A stretch of DNA of 64,000 nucleotides from Roseiarcus sp963833955 (GTDB lineage: Bacteria; Pseudomonadota; Alphaproteobacteria; Rhizobiales; Beijerinckiaceae), in NCBI GenBank assembly GCA_963833955.1, contig CAWHZY010000021.1:410292-474291 (forward strand), written 5' to 3'. Both the position numbers and the translations under genes were made by a program. Below, one piece after another: positions 36,498-46,030 of the stretch. The first letter of the stretch is position 1; each line of letters starts with the position of its first letter. A model generated the notes under the pieces. It made no database searches. It had not been told where the DNA came from and worked only from the letters and a program-made list of their open reading frames with translations.

Positions 36498-37493
36498 ATG
36501 GATCGCAAGTGGCTGCCGCTCAACGCGCTCAGAGCGTTTGAAGCGGCCGGACAACATCTCAGCTTCACCGCCGCCGCCAACAGTCTGACGGTCGCGCAGA
36601 GCGCGGTCAGCCGTCACGTGATCGTGCTCGAGAATTTTCTCGGCGTGGCGCTGTTCGAGCGCCGGCCCCAACAGCTGGTGCTGACCGAGGCGGGGCGGCA
36701 CATCCTGCCGGTCGTCTCGAAGTCCTTCGACCGTATCGACCAGGCGCTGGGCGAAGTGATCAAGGAGAAGGGTCGCCCGAAGCGAGTGCTCAAGGTCGCG
36801 CTTCCGACCTCGTTCGCTCACCGCCTCGCCATTCCAATCTTAAGGGATTTCCGCTCCGAAAACGCCGGCATCTCGCTCGAAATCGTCTCCAAGCCGACGA
36901 CCGGGCCGGAAGTGGACGGCGACATTGACATCGCCATCGTCTATTCCGAGCCCCGCGTCACCGACGCGATCCATGACCTCTTGTGGATGGTGCGCTCGAC
37001 CCTTCTGTGCAGCCCGAAGCTGCTCGAAGGGACCGACGCCAGCGATCCGTGGCGGCTCATTGCCGCGAGCGACCTCCTGCATCTCAAGATCGATGGCCGG
37101 CCGCGCCACTTTTTCTGGGAAATGTTTGTGCGCTCGATCGGACGTCCCGATCTCGCCGTCGATCGCGGCTTGGTTTTCGACACCCAGCAGCTCGCGGCGC
37201 AATACGCGATGATGGGCGACGGGCTCGCGCTGCTTGATCCGCTGCTGTTCCACGAGGAGATCAAGGCCGGACGACTGGTGCGCCCCTTCGATCTTTGGCT
37301 TGACGAAGGCTACGGCTATTATCTGACCACCCATCCCGAGGACCTGAGCAACGAGGCGGTGGCGTTGTTCCGCTCCTGGCTCATTGCGCGGTTTTCCGGG
37401 GGCGCGCCGGCGCCGGAACCGGAACCCGCCGCCGACGGGCCGAAGCTGCAAGCCGCCCCGGCCGAGCCGCCAAAGCTGCGCGCGGCGAAATAG
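36498..37493 (+). CDS. LysR-family regulator, GcvA-like
   Basis: 331 residues. The N-terminal winged helix (LPLNALRAFEAAGQHLSFTAAANSL type, residues 6-65) has the GcvA-group pattern of LTVAQSAVSRHVIVLE. The effector domain follows (about 95-300). A Pro/Ala-rich C-terminal tail (last 30 residues) is unusual. It is divergent from prfC and lies 134 bases before the MttB-like gene in the same direction, so it may control that gene. The 180-base upstream gap is locally AT-rich and probably contains its promoter. Confidence 0.88.
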   Translation: MDRKWLPLNALRAFEAAGQHLSFTAAANSLTVAQSAVSRHVIVLENFLGVALFERRPQQLVLTEAGRHILPVVSKSFDRIDQALGEVIKEKGRPKRVLKVALPTSFAHRLAIPILRDFRSENAGISLEIVSKPTTGPEVDGDIDIAIVYSEPRVTDAIHDLLWMVRSTLLCSPKLLEGTDASDPWRLIAASDLLHLKIDGRPRHFFWEMFVRSIGRPDLAVDRGLVFDTQQLAAQYAMMGDGLALLDPLLFHEEIKAGRLVRPFDLWLDEGYGYYLTTHPEDLSNEAVALFRSWLIARFSGGAPAPEPEPAADGPKLQAAPAEPPKLRAAK

Positions 37494-37627
37494 GCGCCTG
37501 AGAAGCCTGGCGCTGAATTGGCATGGCCAGACGCCATTTTGGCGTGCGCGTGGTGAGCCGGCTGCGTTAGAACACGGCTGGCGGCGAATTGCGATCGGCG
37601 CTCTCTGACGAGAATCCGGGGAAGGTC

Positions 37628-39178
37628 ATGACGACGGATTCGCCGCCGCAGGAAACCGGGCGCCGCGCCGGCGCACGACCGAGCGGGGCGGAGGGTCCGC
37701 CGCGCCTCAGCCCCTGGGCCAGCCAGAGTCTCCGTTCGCTCCGGTCGAGCTTGTTTCGCGCGACGAGCTCGAATCGATCCATCAGGCCGCGCTCGCTGTG
37801 CTGAAAGAGATCGGGATCGACTTCCTGCACGATGAAGCGCGAACCATCCTGAAGGACGCCGGCGCCGAGGTCGATCCCGCCTCGCGCCGCGTCCGCTTCG
37901 AGCCCGCGTTGGTCGAGGCGCATATCGGGCTTGCGCCGCGGGCGTTCAGGCTGCATGCGCGCAACTCCGCGCGTGATCTTTCGATCGGCGGCCGGCACGT
38001 CGCTTTCGGCACCGTGGCGAGCGCCCCCAATTCGTTTGACCGGTTGGGGGACGGCGGCCCGGCGCCAGGCGCGACTATCAGAACTTCATTCGCCTCGGGC
38101 AGAGCTTCGATTCGATTCATTTCATCGGCGGCTATCCGGTCGAGCCGATCGACATTCCCGCCTCGATCCGCCATCTCGATGCGCTGTTCGACATGCTGAC
38201 GCTGTCCGACAAGCCGGTGCACGCCTACAGCCTCGGGCGCGAGCGCAATCTGGACGCCATCGAGATGGTCAAAATTGCGCGTGGGCTCGACGACGAGACG
38301 CTGGAGCGCGAGCCCTCGCTATTCACGGTCATCAACTCGTCGTCGCCGTTGAGGATCGACGCGCCGATGCTGGAAGGAATCATCCAGATGGCGCGCCGCA
38401 ACCAGGTGGTGGTGATGACGCCGTTCACGCTCGCGGGCGCGATGGCGCCGGTAACGCTCGCCGGCGCGCTCGCGCAGCAGCATGCCGAAGCGCTTGCGGG
38501 CCTGGTCATGACCCAGGCGGCGCGGCCGGGCGCGCCCTTCGTCTATGGCGGATTCACCTCGAACGTGGACATGAAGTCGGGCGCGCCGGCCTTCGGCACG
38601 CCGGAATATATGAAGACAGCGATCGTCGGTGGGCAGCTGGCGCGCCGCCTTGGCCTGCCCTATCGCTCCTCGAACGCCAACGCCGCCAATTCGCTCGACG
38701 CCCAGGCGGCCTACGAAAGCGTGTTCTCGCTCTGGGGCGCGATCATGGGCGGCGTCAACTTTCTCATGCATGGCGCGGGCTGGATGGAGGGGGGCTTGCA
38801 AGCCTCGTTTGAGAAAATGGCGCTCGACGCCGATCTTTTAGCCATGGTCGCCGAGTTCCTGCGGCCGCTGCGCGTTGACGAAGCGGAGCTGGCGCTTGAG
38901 GCGATGCGGGAAGTCGGCCCCGGCGGGCATTTCTTCGGCGCCGAGCACACGCAGTCGCGCTATCGCACCGCCTTTTTCCAGCCCACCATCTCCGACTGGC
39001 GCAATTATGAGACTTGGCGCGAAGCCGGCTCGCCGACCGCGGTGGATGCGGCCGAGCGCATCGTCGCCGACCGCCTGCGCGATTTCGTCGCGCCTCCGCT
39101 CGAGGCCGAACGCCTTCGAGGCGCTGACCGCCTTCGTCGCCCGCCGCAAGCAAGAAGGCGGCGCGCCGACCGACTTTT
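37628..39178 (+). pseudogene. MttB-family (trimethylamine methyltransferase-like) protein, frameshifted three times
   Basis: The rejoined product is about 515 residues and matches MttB-type corrinoid methyltransferases without pyrrolysine. Segments are MTTDSPPQETGRR; FAPVELVSRDELESIHQAAL to GTVASAPNSFDRLGD; then DYQNFIRLGQ and GGYPVEPIDIPASIRHLD to LRDFVAPPLEA; and finally ALTAFVARRKQEGGAPTDF. Shifts are needed near 37665, 38065 and 39110. Such enzymes demethylate quaternary or tertiary amines such as glycine betaine. Substrate unknown, since the cognate corrinoid protein is not seen here. The rejoined stop (39178) lies 31 bases before the MFS gene. Confidence 0.78.
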
Positions 39179-39209
39179 GAGCGCTCTCACGCCGCCGGGC
39201 GACTCCCGC

Positions 39210-40367
39210 ATGCGCCTGCATGCCGCGGTCGCCGCGATGTTCTTCGCCTTCGGCATCGGCGCCGGCCTCTGGGGCGGCGCCTCGGGCGCGATCTTGATTC
39301 GCGCCGGCGTCGATGCGGCGACGTTCGGCGTTCTCTTGACCGTCTACACCGGCGCCTATCTCATCGCGATGTCGGCGGGCGGGGCGGTCGCGCATCGTTT
39401 TGGCGTCGATCAGGCGCTCTCCGTCTCGGCGATCCTCTTTGGCGCGGCTTTGTGCGCGCTGCTCAACGCCTCGAGCGGGGCTTGGGTCGCGATCGCTCTG
39501 ATCGTCTCGGGATTCGTCGGCGGCGTCGTCGACCTCTTGATGAACGCCGAGGGCGCGCGGATCGAGCGCCGGCTTGGCCGCCCGATCCTGGCGCGTCTGC
39601 ACGCCGCTGCGTCCGCCGGCATGGCGCTCGGCGCGATCCTCGGCAGTTTGATCGTCGTCGGGCCGGCGCCGTGGGCAGCCGGCATTGTCGCTGCGCTGGG
39701 GCTCGCCGGCGCTGGCGTCGCCTACCATCGCGCGGCGCGGACCGGTCGTGCTCCTTCGGCAGTCGTCGGGTCGGTAGGGCGAAGCGGATTGTCCTTCGCG
39801 CCGGCTCTGATCGGGCTTGGCGTCGCGGTCGGCGTCTCGATCGCGGCGGAACTCGCCGCGTCGGTGTGGTCGTCGCTGCTGTTGCGCGAGGAAGCGCCGA
39901 GGCTGGCGGCGATTTCCGGCCTCGGCGCGGCGTTCTTTTCCGCTTGCCAGGCTGCGCTGCGCTTCAACGTCGACGCGATTCGCCTTCGGGTCAGCGACCT
40001 TCGCATCATCATCGCTTCGTTCGCGATCGCGGCCGCCGGCTTCGCTCTGGTCAGCGTCCAGGCCGGGTTCGGGGCGAGCGTCGCGGGCTTCGCCCTGATC
40101 GGCGTTGGCACCGGGCCTATCGTTCCGTGCAGTTTCGCGCTTGCCGCGCGTCAGGCGGCGGCCGGACCCGCGGTCGGGCTCGCGTCAGCCTCATTGTTCA
40201 GCGCGTTGACCCGCCTGCCGGCGCCGTTGGCGACCGGCGCGATCGCGCAAGCCTTGTCGCTGTCAGCCGCATTCGCCGCCTTCGCGCTCGCATTGGTAAC
40301 GACAGCCGCCGTCGTGTCGATCGTCGCTTACCTCGGCCGCGCGAAGCGAGCGACGCGCGAAGCGTGA
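39210..40367 (+). CDS. MFS transporter
   Basis: 385 residues, with about twelve hydrophobic segments starting at MRLHAAVAAMFFAFGIGAGL. LMNAEGARIERRLGRPILARLHAAASAG is the loop region characteristic of a group of small MFS carriers annotated as fucose-permease-like. It immediately follows the MttB-like gene, so it may transport the methylated substrate or a product; that is inference. The frame is open far upstream into mttB only because of the shift near 39110, so the two are not a fusion. Confidence 0.8.
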   Translation: MRLHAAVAAMFFAFGIGAGLWGGASGAILIRAGVDAATFGVLLTVYTGAYLIAMSAGGAVAHRFGVDQALSVSAILFGAALCALLNASSGAWVAIALIVSGFVGGVVDLLMNAEGARIERRLGRPILARLHAAASAGMALGAILGSLIVVGPAPWAAGIVAALGLAGAGVAYHRAARTGRAPSAVVGSVGRSGLSFAPALIGLGVAVGVSIAAELAASVWSSLLLREEAPRLAAISGLGAAFFSACQAALRFNVDAIRLRVSDLRIIIASFAIAAAGFALVSVQAGFGASVAGFALIGVGTGPIVPCSFALAARQAAAGPAVGLASASLFSALTRLPAPLATGAIAQALSLSAAFAAFALALVTTAAVVSIVAYLGRAKRATREA

Positions 40368-40731
40368 CGGCCAGGGCAGGAAACGGTCAGAATAGGCCCA
40401 AAGCCTCATGACGGGCTCTCATCCCCGTCCCATTCGGGTGAACGCCTCGCCGACCCTCGTCAGGAGGACATCCGGCCGATTGGCGCCGCCAAAGGCGCCG
40501 TGGGGAACAGCCGCGCCCGGCTTGAGATTGCCAACATAGAGAATGACCGGAAGCACGTCGGCCCTGTCCAACGCCCGTATGAGCAGAATGCACCCTGGTT
40601 CGCGCAACCTCTGTGCGGCTCTCGTCGGGCGCCTCGGGGCGCCTCGGATCGGGCATTGCTTTGGCGCCGCCATTATTGCAGAGGAGGCTCGGCTGGCGAT
40701 TGCAATCGCTGCGCGCAAACCAGGGGAACGA
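40368..40731. other. Intergenic region upstream of manC
   Basis: A minus-strand frame ending at 40419 reads VLPVILYVGNLKPGAAVPHG, which looks protein-like, but its upstream part overlaps manC in antisense. It could be a remnant of an unknown gene. The ribosome-binding site AGGGGAACG for manC lies at the right end. No other feature seen. Confidence 0.35.
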
Positions 40732-42148
40732 ATGGCCAAGATCAGGCCTGTGATCATGTGCGGCGGGTCTGGCACCCGCATGTGGCCCGAATCGCGGGAG
40801 AGCTTGCCGAAGCAGTTCATCCCCTTGATCGGGCAGCGTTCGACTTTTCAATCCATCGTCAGCCTGGTCAGCGACCCCGCGATCTTCGACCCGGCGATCG
40901 TCATCACGAATATCGAGTATCGGTTTCGGGTCGCCGAGCAATTGAGGGAAATCGGCGCCGAGGCGGTGATCCTGCTCGAGCCGGACCGGCGCGATAGCGC
41001 CGCCGCTGTCGGCGCGGCGGCCGCCTGGGCGGCTGCGAGCGAGCCGACGACGGTCGTCGCCGTGCTCGCCGCCGACCATGTTTTCGAGGACGGAAAGCGC
41101 TTCGCCACCCTTTGCGCGCAGGCCTACGCGCCGGCCCATGGGGGGAAGATCGTCACTTTCGGCGTCACCCCCGACCATCCCGCGACCGGCTATGGTTACA
41201 TTCACCCCGGCGCGCCGCTGGAACGCGATCCGCAAGTGCGGCGAATCGAGCGATTCGTGGAGAAGCCCGACGAAGCGCACGCGCGCGCGTTCATCGAGGA
41301 GGGTTATCTCTGGAACTCCGGCAATTTCGTCTTCCGCGCCGACATCATGCTGGAGGAGCTTCAGCGTTTCGAGCCGGAGATCGCGGCGGCGACCGTGGCC
41401 GCGGTGTCGGCGGCAAAAAAGGACCTCGGCTTCGTCATCCTCGACCACGAATCCTTCGCCAAGGCGCCGAAGACCTCGATCGATTATGCGGTGATGGAGC
41501 GAACCGACAGGGCGGTCGTGTTGACGGCGGATGTCGGATGGTCGGATGTCGGCGAATGGAGCGCGGTCTGGCGCCTCAGTCCACGCGACGCCGACGGCAA
41601 CAGCTTGCGCGGACCGGCGGTGGTTATTCGACTCCTCGAACGTGCTGGTGCGTTCGGAAGGGCAGTTGGCCGCTGTGATCGGCCTCAAGGACGTGGTCGT
41701 CGTCGCCACCGGCGACGCGGTTCTGGTCGCCGACCGGTCACAGACCGCCAAAGTCAAAAAACTGGTCGAGAGCCTCAAGGCGCAGGGCCATTCGGAAGCG
41801 ACGGAGCATCGGCGCAATTACCGGCCATGGGGCTATTATCAGAGCATCGACCGGGGCTCGCGCTATCAGGTCAAACGCATTGTCGTGCGGCCTGGCGGGC
41901 GCCTCTCGCTGCAAAAGCACCACCACCGGGCCGAGCACTGGGTGGTCGTGCGCGGCGCCGCCGAGGTCACCCTCAACGAGCAAGTCACGCTCGTTCACGA
42001 GAACGAATCGATCTACCTGCCGATTGGCTCGACGCACCGGCTCGCCAACCCCGGCAAGATCGACGTGGAGCTGATCGAGGTTCAGACCGGCAGCTACTTT
42101 GGAGAGGACGATATCGTCCGGATCGACGACGTCTATAACCGTAAATGA
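40732..42148 (+). pseudogene. manC: Mannose-1-phosphate guanylyltransferase / mannose-6-phosphate isomerase, frameshifted
   Basis: A bifunctional type-II enzyme of about 471 residues. The nucleotidyltransferase half has VIMCGGSGTRMWPESRE, LPKQFIPL, FVEKPD and LWNSGNFVFRAD. The isomerase cupin half has RPWGYYQS, GGRLSLQKHHHRAEHWVVV and SIYLPIGSTHRLANPG. A single-base shift near 41625, in the linker, separates them. It makes GDP-mannose for exopolysaccharide, capsule or lipopolysaccharide synthesis. The start follows AGGGGAACGA. It might serve the PilZ-controlled glycosyltransferase in this window, though they are 20 kb apart. Confidence 0.87.
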
Positions 42149-42151
42149 ACT

Positions 42152-42182
42152 AATGGCGGCGCCGTCAGGCGGCGCCGCCATT
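42152..42182. terminator. Bidirectional terminator hairpin
   Basis: A perfect 12-bp stem (AATGGCGGCGCC / GGCGCCGCCATT) with a 7-base loop sits between the convergent ends of manC (stop at 42148) and the DUF1127 gene (stop at 42190). Confidence 0.75.
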
Positions 42183-42189
42183 CAGGTTG

Positions 42190-42351
42190 TTAGTGCTGCT
42201 CCTGCGAAGCCAGGCGCGCGATTTGGTAAATGTCGGCGCGGTCGATGCCGATGTCGTGCAGCTCGCGATCGGTATAAGCCGAAAGCTCCTGCAAGACGTT
42301 CCAATATACGCGACGTGTGCGCAAGAAGCGTGAAAGAGAGAACTTCTTCAT
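42190..42351 (-). CDS. DUF1127 small protein
   Basis: A 53-residue protein starting MKKFSLSRFLRTRRVYW. It contains the DUF1127 hallmark LSAYTDRELHDIGIDRADIY, shared with small YjiS-like proteins of rhizobia and relatives. Arg-rich, no signal peptide. Some family members affect phosphate or carbon metabolism and RNA turnover; no role is claimed here. AAAAGGAGACCGCC precedes the ATG. Too short for many gene finders but clear by motif. Confidence 0.9.
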   Translation of the reverse strand: MKKFSLSRFLRTRRVYWNVLQELSAYTDRELHDIGIDRADIYQIARLASQEQH

Positions 42352-42705
42352 GGCGGTCTCCTTTTGATGACCGCCCTCCAGACCCGAACCCGACCCTTCG
42401 AGCCCGAGGAACTCGTTCCCTTACCTAGACCAGCCGTAGTTAGATTGCTGCACTGCGGAAGTCAATGGTGCGATGCAAAAATAAATGTGAAAACTGCATG
42501 GCGTTGAGCATGTTGCGAGTGAGTAGGCGCCACAATCGGCACTCGAATGCAGAATAAGTTAACAATTTGTTATCAATCCGTGAACATGCATGCGATCTAA
42601 GCATAGCACGCCTGTGCTGCGTGCTGTCCTTCGATGGGCGAGGCAAGGGATTCTCGATCGCTTCCGGGCGTTTCTGGCGGGCCTCGCCCAGGGCTCCGAA
42701 CTCCC
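42352..42705 (-). promoter_or_regulatory. AT-rich promoter region of the DUF1127 gene, with a CtrA-like site
   Basis: GC content drops sharply from about 42460 to 42610. At 42559-42573 TTAA-N7-TTAT occurs, one mismatch from the CtrA consensus TTAA-N7-TTAA. In such AT-rich DNA this can arise by chance. No open frame here looks like a gene. The left inverted repeat starts at 42706. Confidence 0.35.
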
Positions 42706-43268
42706 ACGAAAAAACTTATATAAGAGCGGACATTTTATGTCGGACATTTTATTGCAAGTCTCAGAATGTTGTGCTATAATTGCTGAAAATTAAACATCGA
42801 AGGCCGGCGCCATATGTCCGAAGCTCCATTGCCCGCCCCCGAGCGGATCTGAATCCGCGCCCTCCGACCGCCGAGCAACTCGCTAATCGCGTCCCAACCC
42901 CTTGAAAAGGCTCGTTTCGGACTCGCTAAGACAAGCCGCCTCGGACTACTGACAGAGCGCGCGCGCGTTGGCCGTCCATTGCCCGAAACCGCTCGCGACC
43001 ATGTTGCGGATGACCGAGCAGACGTAGGTTTTCTCCGCCGCCGGATTGCCGGGCCCGGCATTGTAGCGCGCCACGGCAAGCGTCCACGATCCTTCCTGCG
43101 CCTTGAGCGACTTGAGGAAGTTCGCGGCATATTCGACGTTGCGCGCGGGGTCGAACATTTCGCCCAGGGAATGAAAGTCGGCGCTGTGGAAGCGGTGGTT
43201 GATCTGCATGCAGCCGATGTCGATGAACTTCGCGCCGCGCCCCTTCGCCTGCGCAAAGCGCGCCATCG
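42706..43268. repeat. Left copy of a 563-bp inverted repeat
   Basis: Pairs with 58715-59277 in the opposite orientation. Both copies are exactly 563 bp. Only about four mismatches were seen in the 240-bp non-coding part (ATTTTATGTCGG against ATTTTAGAGCGG, and GAGCAACT against GAGCGACT), and the coding part appears identical. It covers residues 81-186 of the lytic transglycosylase plus its downstream flank. The outer end contains two direct repeats of a CGGACATTTTA motif, IS-end-like. Confidence 0.93.
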
Positions 43269-43506
43269 CTTCGGCGAGACTTGTCGAATGCACCGCCTGG
43301 CCATCGACGTTCATGTCATAGGGACTGAGCCCGTTCCGGCTGCCGGTTTCGGTCAGGCCGACCGAATAAAGCACGTTGAGCGGCACGCCGTGCTGCGCCG
43401 AGGCGCGCGTCATTTCCCGCTCGCAAGCGAGCGGCCCATCGGCGCGCGCGGCGCCGCCGCTAGAAACTGCGATCGCGACCAGCGCCGCGCCGAGAGTGCG
43501 CATCAT
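42946..43506 (-). CDS. Lytic transglycosylase, SLT domain (flagellar locus type)
   Basis: 186 residues: signal peptide MMRTLGAALVAIAVSSGGAARA, then a small SLT lysozyme-like domain. The catalytic Glu is in YSVGLTETGSRNG. IGCMQINHRFH and AVARYNAGPGN are the other domain signatures. It cuts peptidoglycan in the periplasm, probably to let the flagellar rod through; rhizobia have the same gene directly after fliK (motD). Its start overlaps the rejoined fliK end by 47 bases. From residue 81 on it lies inside the inverted repeat, and a 5'-truncated second copy is at 58717-59037. Confidence 0.9.
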   Translation of the reverse strand: MMRTLGAALVAIAVSSGGAARADGPLACEREMTRASAQHGVPLNVLYSVGLTETGSRNGLSPYDMNVDGQAVHSTSLAEAMARFAQAKGRGAKFIDIGCMQINHRFHSADFHSLGEMFDPARNVEYAANFLKSLKAQEGSWTLAVARYNAGPGNPAAEKTYVCSVIRNMVASGFGQWTANARALCQ

Positions 43507-44843
43507 TCGAATCGCCCCGTTCCCCCGAGCCTTGCGCCGATCGCTGCTCGCCTCTCGCCGAGCCGCCGTCGGCGGAAGACCCATTTCCGTTCGCATTCCC
43601 ATCCGTGTTGACGCCCGTCTGCCTGACGATGAGCGAGTTCGAGCGGCTGGCCGATCGCCGCCATTCGATCGGCGATTGCGTCGCGCGCGCCTTCGATTGA
43701 ACCCAGGGTCTGAGAGCTCGCGGCGCGAATGACGACGGAGAGTTTGTCGCCCGCGAGCCGCATCGTCATCGAGACATCCTCGAGGCCTCCCGGCGAAAGA
43801 TCGACGTCGATCTCCCGGATCGGCGGCGCCGAGGGGGCGGCGCCGGCGGCGAGCGCGTTCGCGCGGGGCGTGACGTCTGCTTGTCCGGCGCCGGCCGTCG
43901 AGCCGTCGAGTTGCAACGACGCCCCTGTGGAGAAGGGCGCGGAAAGCTGCACGCCGAACAGGTCTGTTCGCGCCTCCGATGGAGCGGCGGCGGTAACCGG
44001 GTCTGGGGGCCGACCGTCGGCCGCCTTGCCGCTCGATTCCGTCGGCGCGTGGACTGCGGCGGAGGTCGCGACCCGGGCGACCGGCGGAGACGCCGAGACA
44101 TCCGGCTTTTGCCCGATGCGCGCGGCCTCCTGCGCGGCGGCTCGAGTGAGGGTCGCGCGATGCGTTGGGGGCGCGCCCGACCGAGGTGCGATCGGCGTCG
44201 GAGAGGCCGCGTTTGCAATCGGCGGAACGGCGTCGGCCGAGGCTTTCACTGGCATGGCCTCGGCCGGCGAGAAGCCGGAAGCAACGGCGCTTTCGCCGTC
44301 GAGAGCGGGTCGGGCCGCAAGGTTGGCAGCGGAAGCGGCGCCCAGCGCGAACGGCGCGTTGACCCCGAGCGTGCGGCTCGCGATCGCGCCCGCGAACGTG
44401 GGGGGGCCAAAGTGAAAAGCGCGTTCGCCGACCAGTCGCCCAACGGTCGCCGCCTTCGCGCCGGCGGCAAGGGATGCGCCGCTGTCCACGGATTTCGGAC
44501 CTCTCATCGCAGGGGAGGTCGACGAAGGCGAATTGTTCGCGGCTTGCGGGTTTTCGCCCATCATCGAGGCGGCCCGCAAGGCAAACGGCAAAGCCGCCAA
44601 GAGCGCGCTGTCATTGAGCAGAGAATGACGCGCCGTCTGTCCGCGCGAGGAATCTTCTTGCGGCGTTTCGTTCGAAGGACGCTGCCCTTCCTCGGTAGTC
44701 GAGGCATCCGCTTTCGCCGACGCGCCGGGAAGCGAGTCGAGCACGGCCCCGAAAGCGAACGGGTCGGCTGCCGCTTGCGGAGCGGGGCGAGGCACCGCCG
44801 GCGCGATTGGCCCGGACGTGGCTGCGGCGGCGGGCGCGGTCAT
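43460..44843 (-). pseudogene. fliK: Flagellar hook-length control protein FliK (MotD), frameshifted near its 3' end
   Basis: About 460 residues, mostly a low-complexity Ala/Pro/Ser-rich region, with the conserved Flg_hook domain near the C-terminus (REIDVDLSPGGLEDVSMTMR, LAGDKLSVVIRAASSQTL, GARDAIADRMAAIGQPLE). At about 43640 one extra base interrupts it. After correction it goes on with LIVRQTGVNTDGNANGNG and ends at 43460. FliK sets hook length and switches export specificity. Start overlaps the motC stop (ATGA). Confidence 0.85.
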
Positions 44844-46030
44844 GGCGTGCCTTCAATTTGGGTTGGCGGCGCGAGGCTCGACGTACGTTGAAGCGCATCC
44901 TGCGCTTGCGCGATCGTCAGCGCGGGCCCGCTGGGCTTGCTCTTGTCGGCGTCAGGCAGAGCGGCGGCGTTTTGCGTATTGAAGACACTCTGGTCGGGAA
45001 CGACACGGAGCTCCGCCGCCACCCTTCGAGCCGCAGCCAGCAGGCTGGCGTCGGCCCGGTCGAGTTTTGCCGCCGACAGAGCCCGCAGATCGGCTATCGC
45101 CGCATCGTATGCGTCCGAGAACAGTCGGCTAGCGGCCAGATAGAGGCGGGCGCGCATCGCCTCCGGGCTGTCGGCCTTGGAGCTTTCGAGGGCCTCTGTC
45201 GCCGCGGAAGCGGCGGCGACGAAGCGCCCGCTCACCACCCCGGACTTGGCCAGGTTGAGCAAGAATTCCCGGCGGCTGTCGGGGGGCAACGACGCTAACG
45301 CGCTCGAGATGAGCTTGTAATTTGCGGGATCGTCGGCGAGGCCAAGCCGCGCTACGGCGCTAGCCAAATCGCGCAAGAAATCCGCGGCATAGAGCGAGGC
45401 GCCAAAGCGAGTCACGTACTGCCGGGTCAGGACGGCCAGGCGGCTCATGTCCTTGGCCTCCGCAAGGAGCGCGATCTCGCGCCGCAGCGCTGCTTCCTCG
45501 ACCAATCCGCCCGGCGCAAGCAGGCGCGCCCAATCGAGAAGATCGACTGCCGCCTTCGCATCCCGCTTCGTCTCGAGGACGGAGCGGGCAAAGGCGACCT
45601 CGCCCGCAAGCCGCGCGTCGAGCGCAGTCAAATCCGTTTCCTTCAGCAGAGCGATCGCGTCGGCCTCGTGACTGGTGACGTAGGCGAGCGCGCCACGCGC
45701 GAGCGATCGCTCGGACTCGATAAGAGCGTCGCCTTTGAGCAGCGGCCCGACGTCGGCGAGAGATCCGCCGCTCAGGATGTCGATGATGAGCAAATCGGCT
45801 TCGCGTTTGTTCTTCCAGGTTTCAGGGCTTGCGGTCGCGATCGCGGCGCCGATCGTCTTCAACTGATTGAGCTCGTCCGGGTAGGCCGCTTTGTCGCCCT
45901 GAGCGACCCTGAACTGGACCCGTCGCAGTTCGTCGACGAGGTCGGAGATCTTCGGCGGATCGGCAAACGCCGCGGCCGGCGTCAGTGCAGCAAACGCCGC
46001 CAAAGCCAGCATGCGCCAAGGGGAGGTCAT
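44840..46030 (-). CDS. motC: Chemotaxis/motility protein MotC
   Basis: 396 residues with signal peptide MTSPWRMLALAAFAALTPAAAFA. The mature protein is helical and Ala/Leu-rich and matches the rhizobial periplasmic MotC, which binds MotB and is required for motor rotation. Conserved-looking segments include ISDLVDELRRVQFRVAQGD and LLIIDILSGGSLADVGPLLKGD. The start overlaps the motB stop (ATGA); GGGGAGGTC precedes it, which decided against a longer upstream frame. Confidence 0.87.
   Translation of the reverse strand: MTSPWRMLALAAFAALTPAAAFADPPKISDLVDELRRVQFRVAQGDKAAYPDELNQLKTIGAAIATASPETWKNKREADLLIIDILSGGSLADVGPLLKGDALIESERSLARGALAYVTSHEADAIALLKETDLTALDARLAGEVAFARSVLETKRDAKAAVDLLDWARLLAPGGLVEEAALRREIALLAEAKDMSRLAVLTRQYVTRFGASLYAADFLRDLASAVARLGLADDPANYKLISSALASLPPDSRREFLLNLAKSGVVSGRFVAAASAATEALESSKADSPEAMRARLYLAASRLFSDAYDAAIADLRALSAAKLDRADASLLAAARRVAAELRVVPDQSVFNTQNAAALPDADKSKPSGPALTIAQAQDALQRTSSLAPPTQIEGTP

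Noticed and set aside
38193..40367. Apparent fusion of the MttB-like protein with the MFS transporter
   Set aside because: The MttB family-typical C-terminus (ALTAFVARRKQEGG) is present in another frame with its own stop at 39178, so the fusion is produced by a one-base shift near 39110.
40419..40820. Minus-strand open frame overlapping the start of manC
   Set aside because: Half of it is antisense to manC; the remaining stretch looks protein-like but matches no family I know.
43503..44843. FliK ending at 43503 with an Arg-rich tail
   Set aside because: The last part is out of frame; one-base correction near 43640 yields the expected QTGVN continuation and moves the end to 43460.
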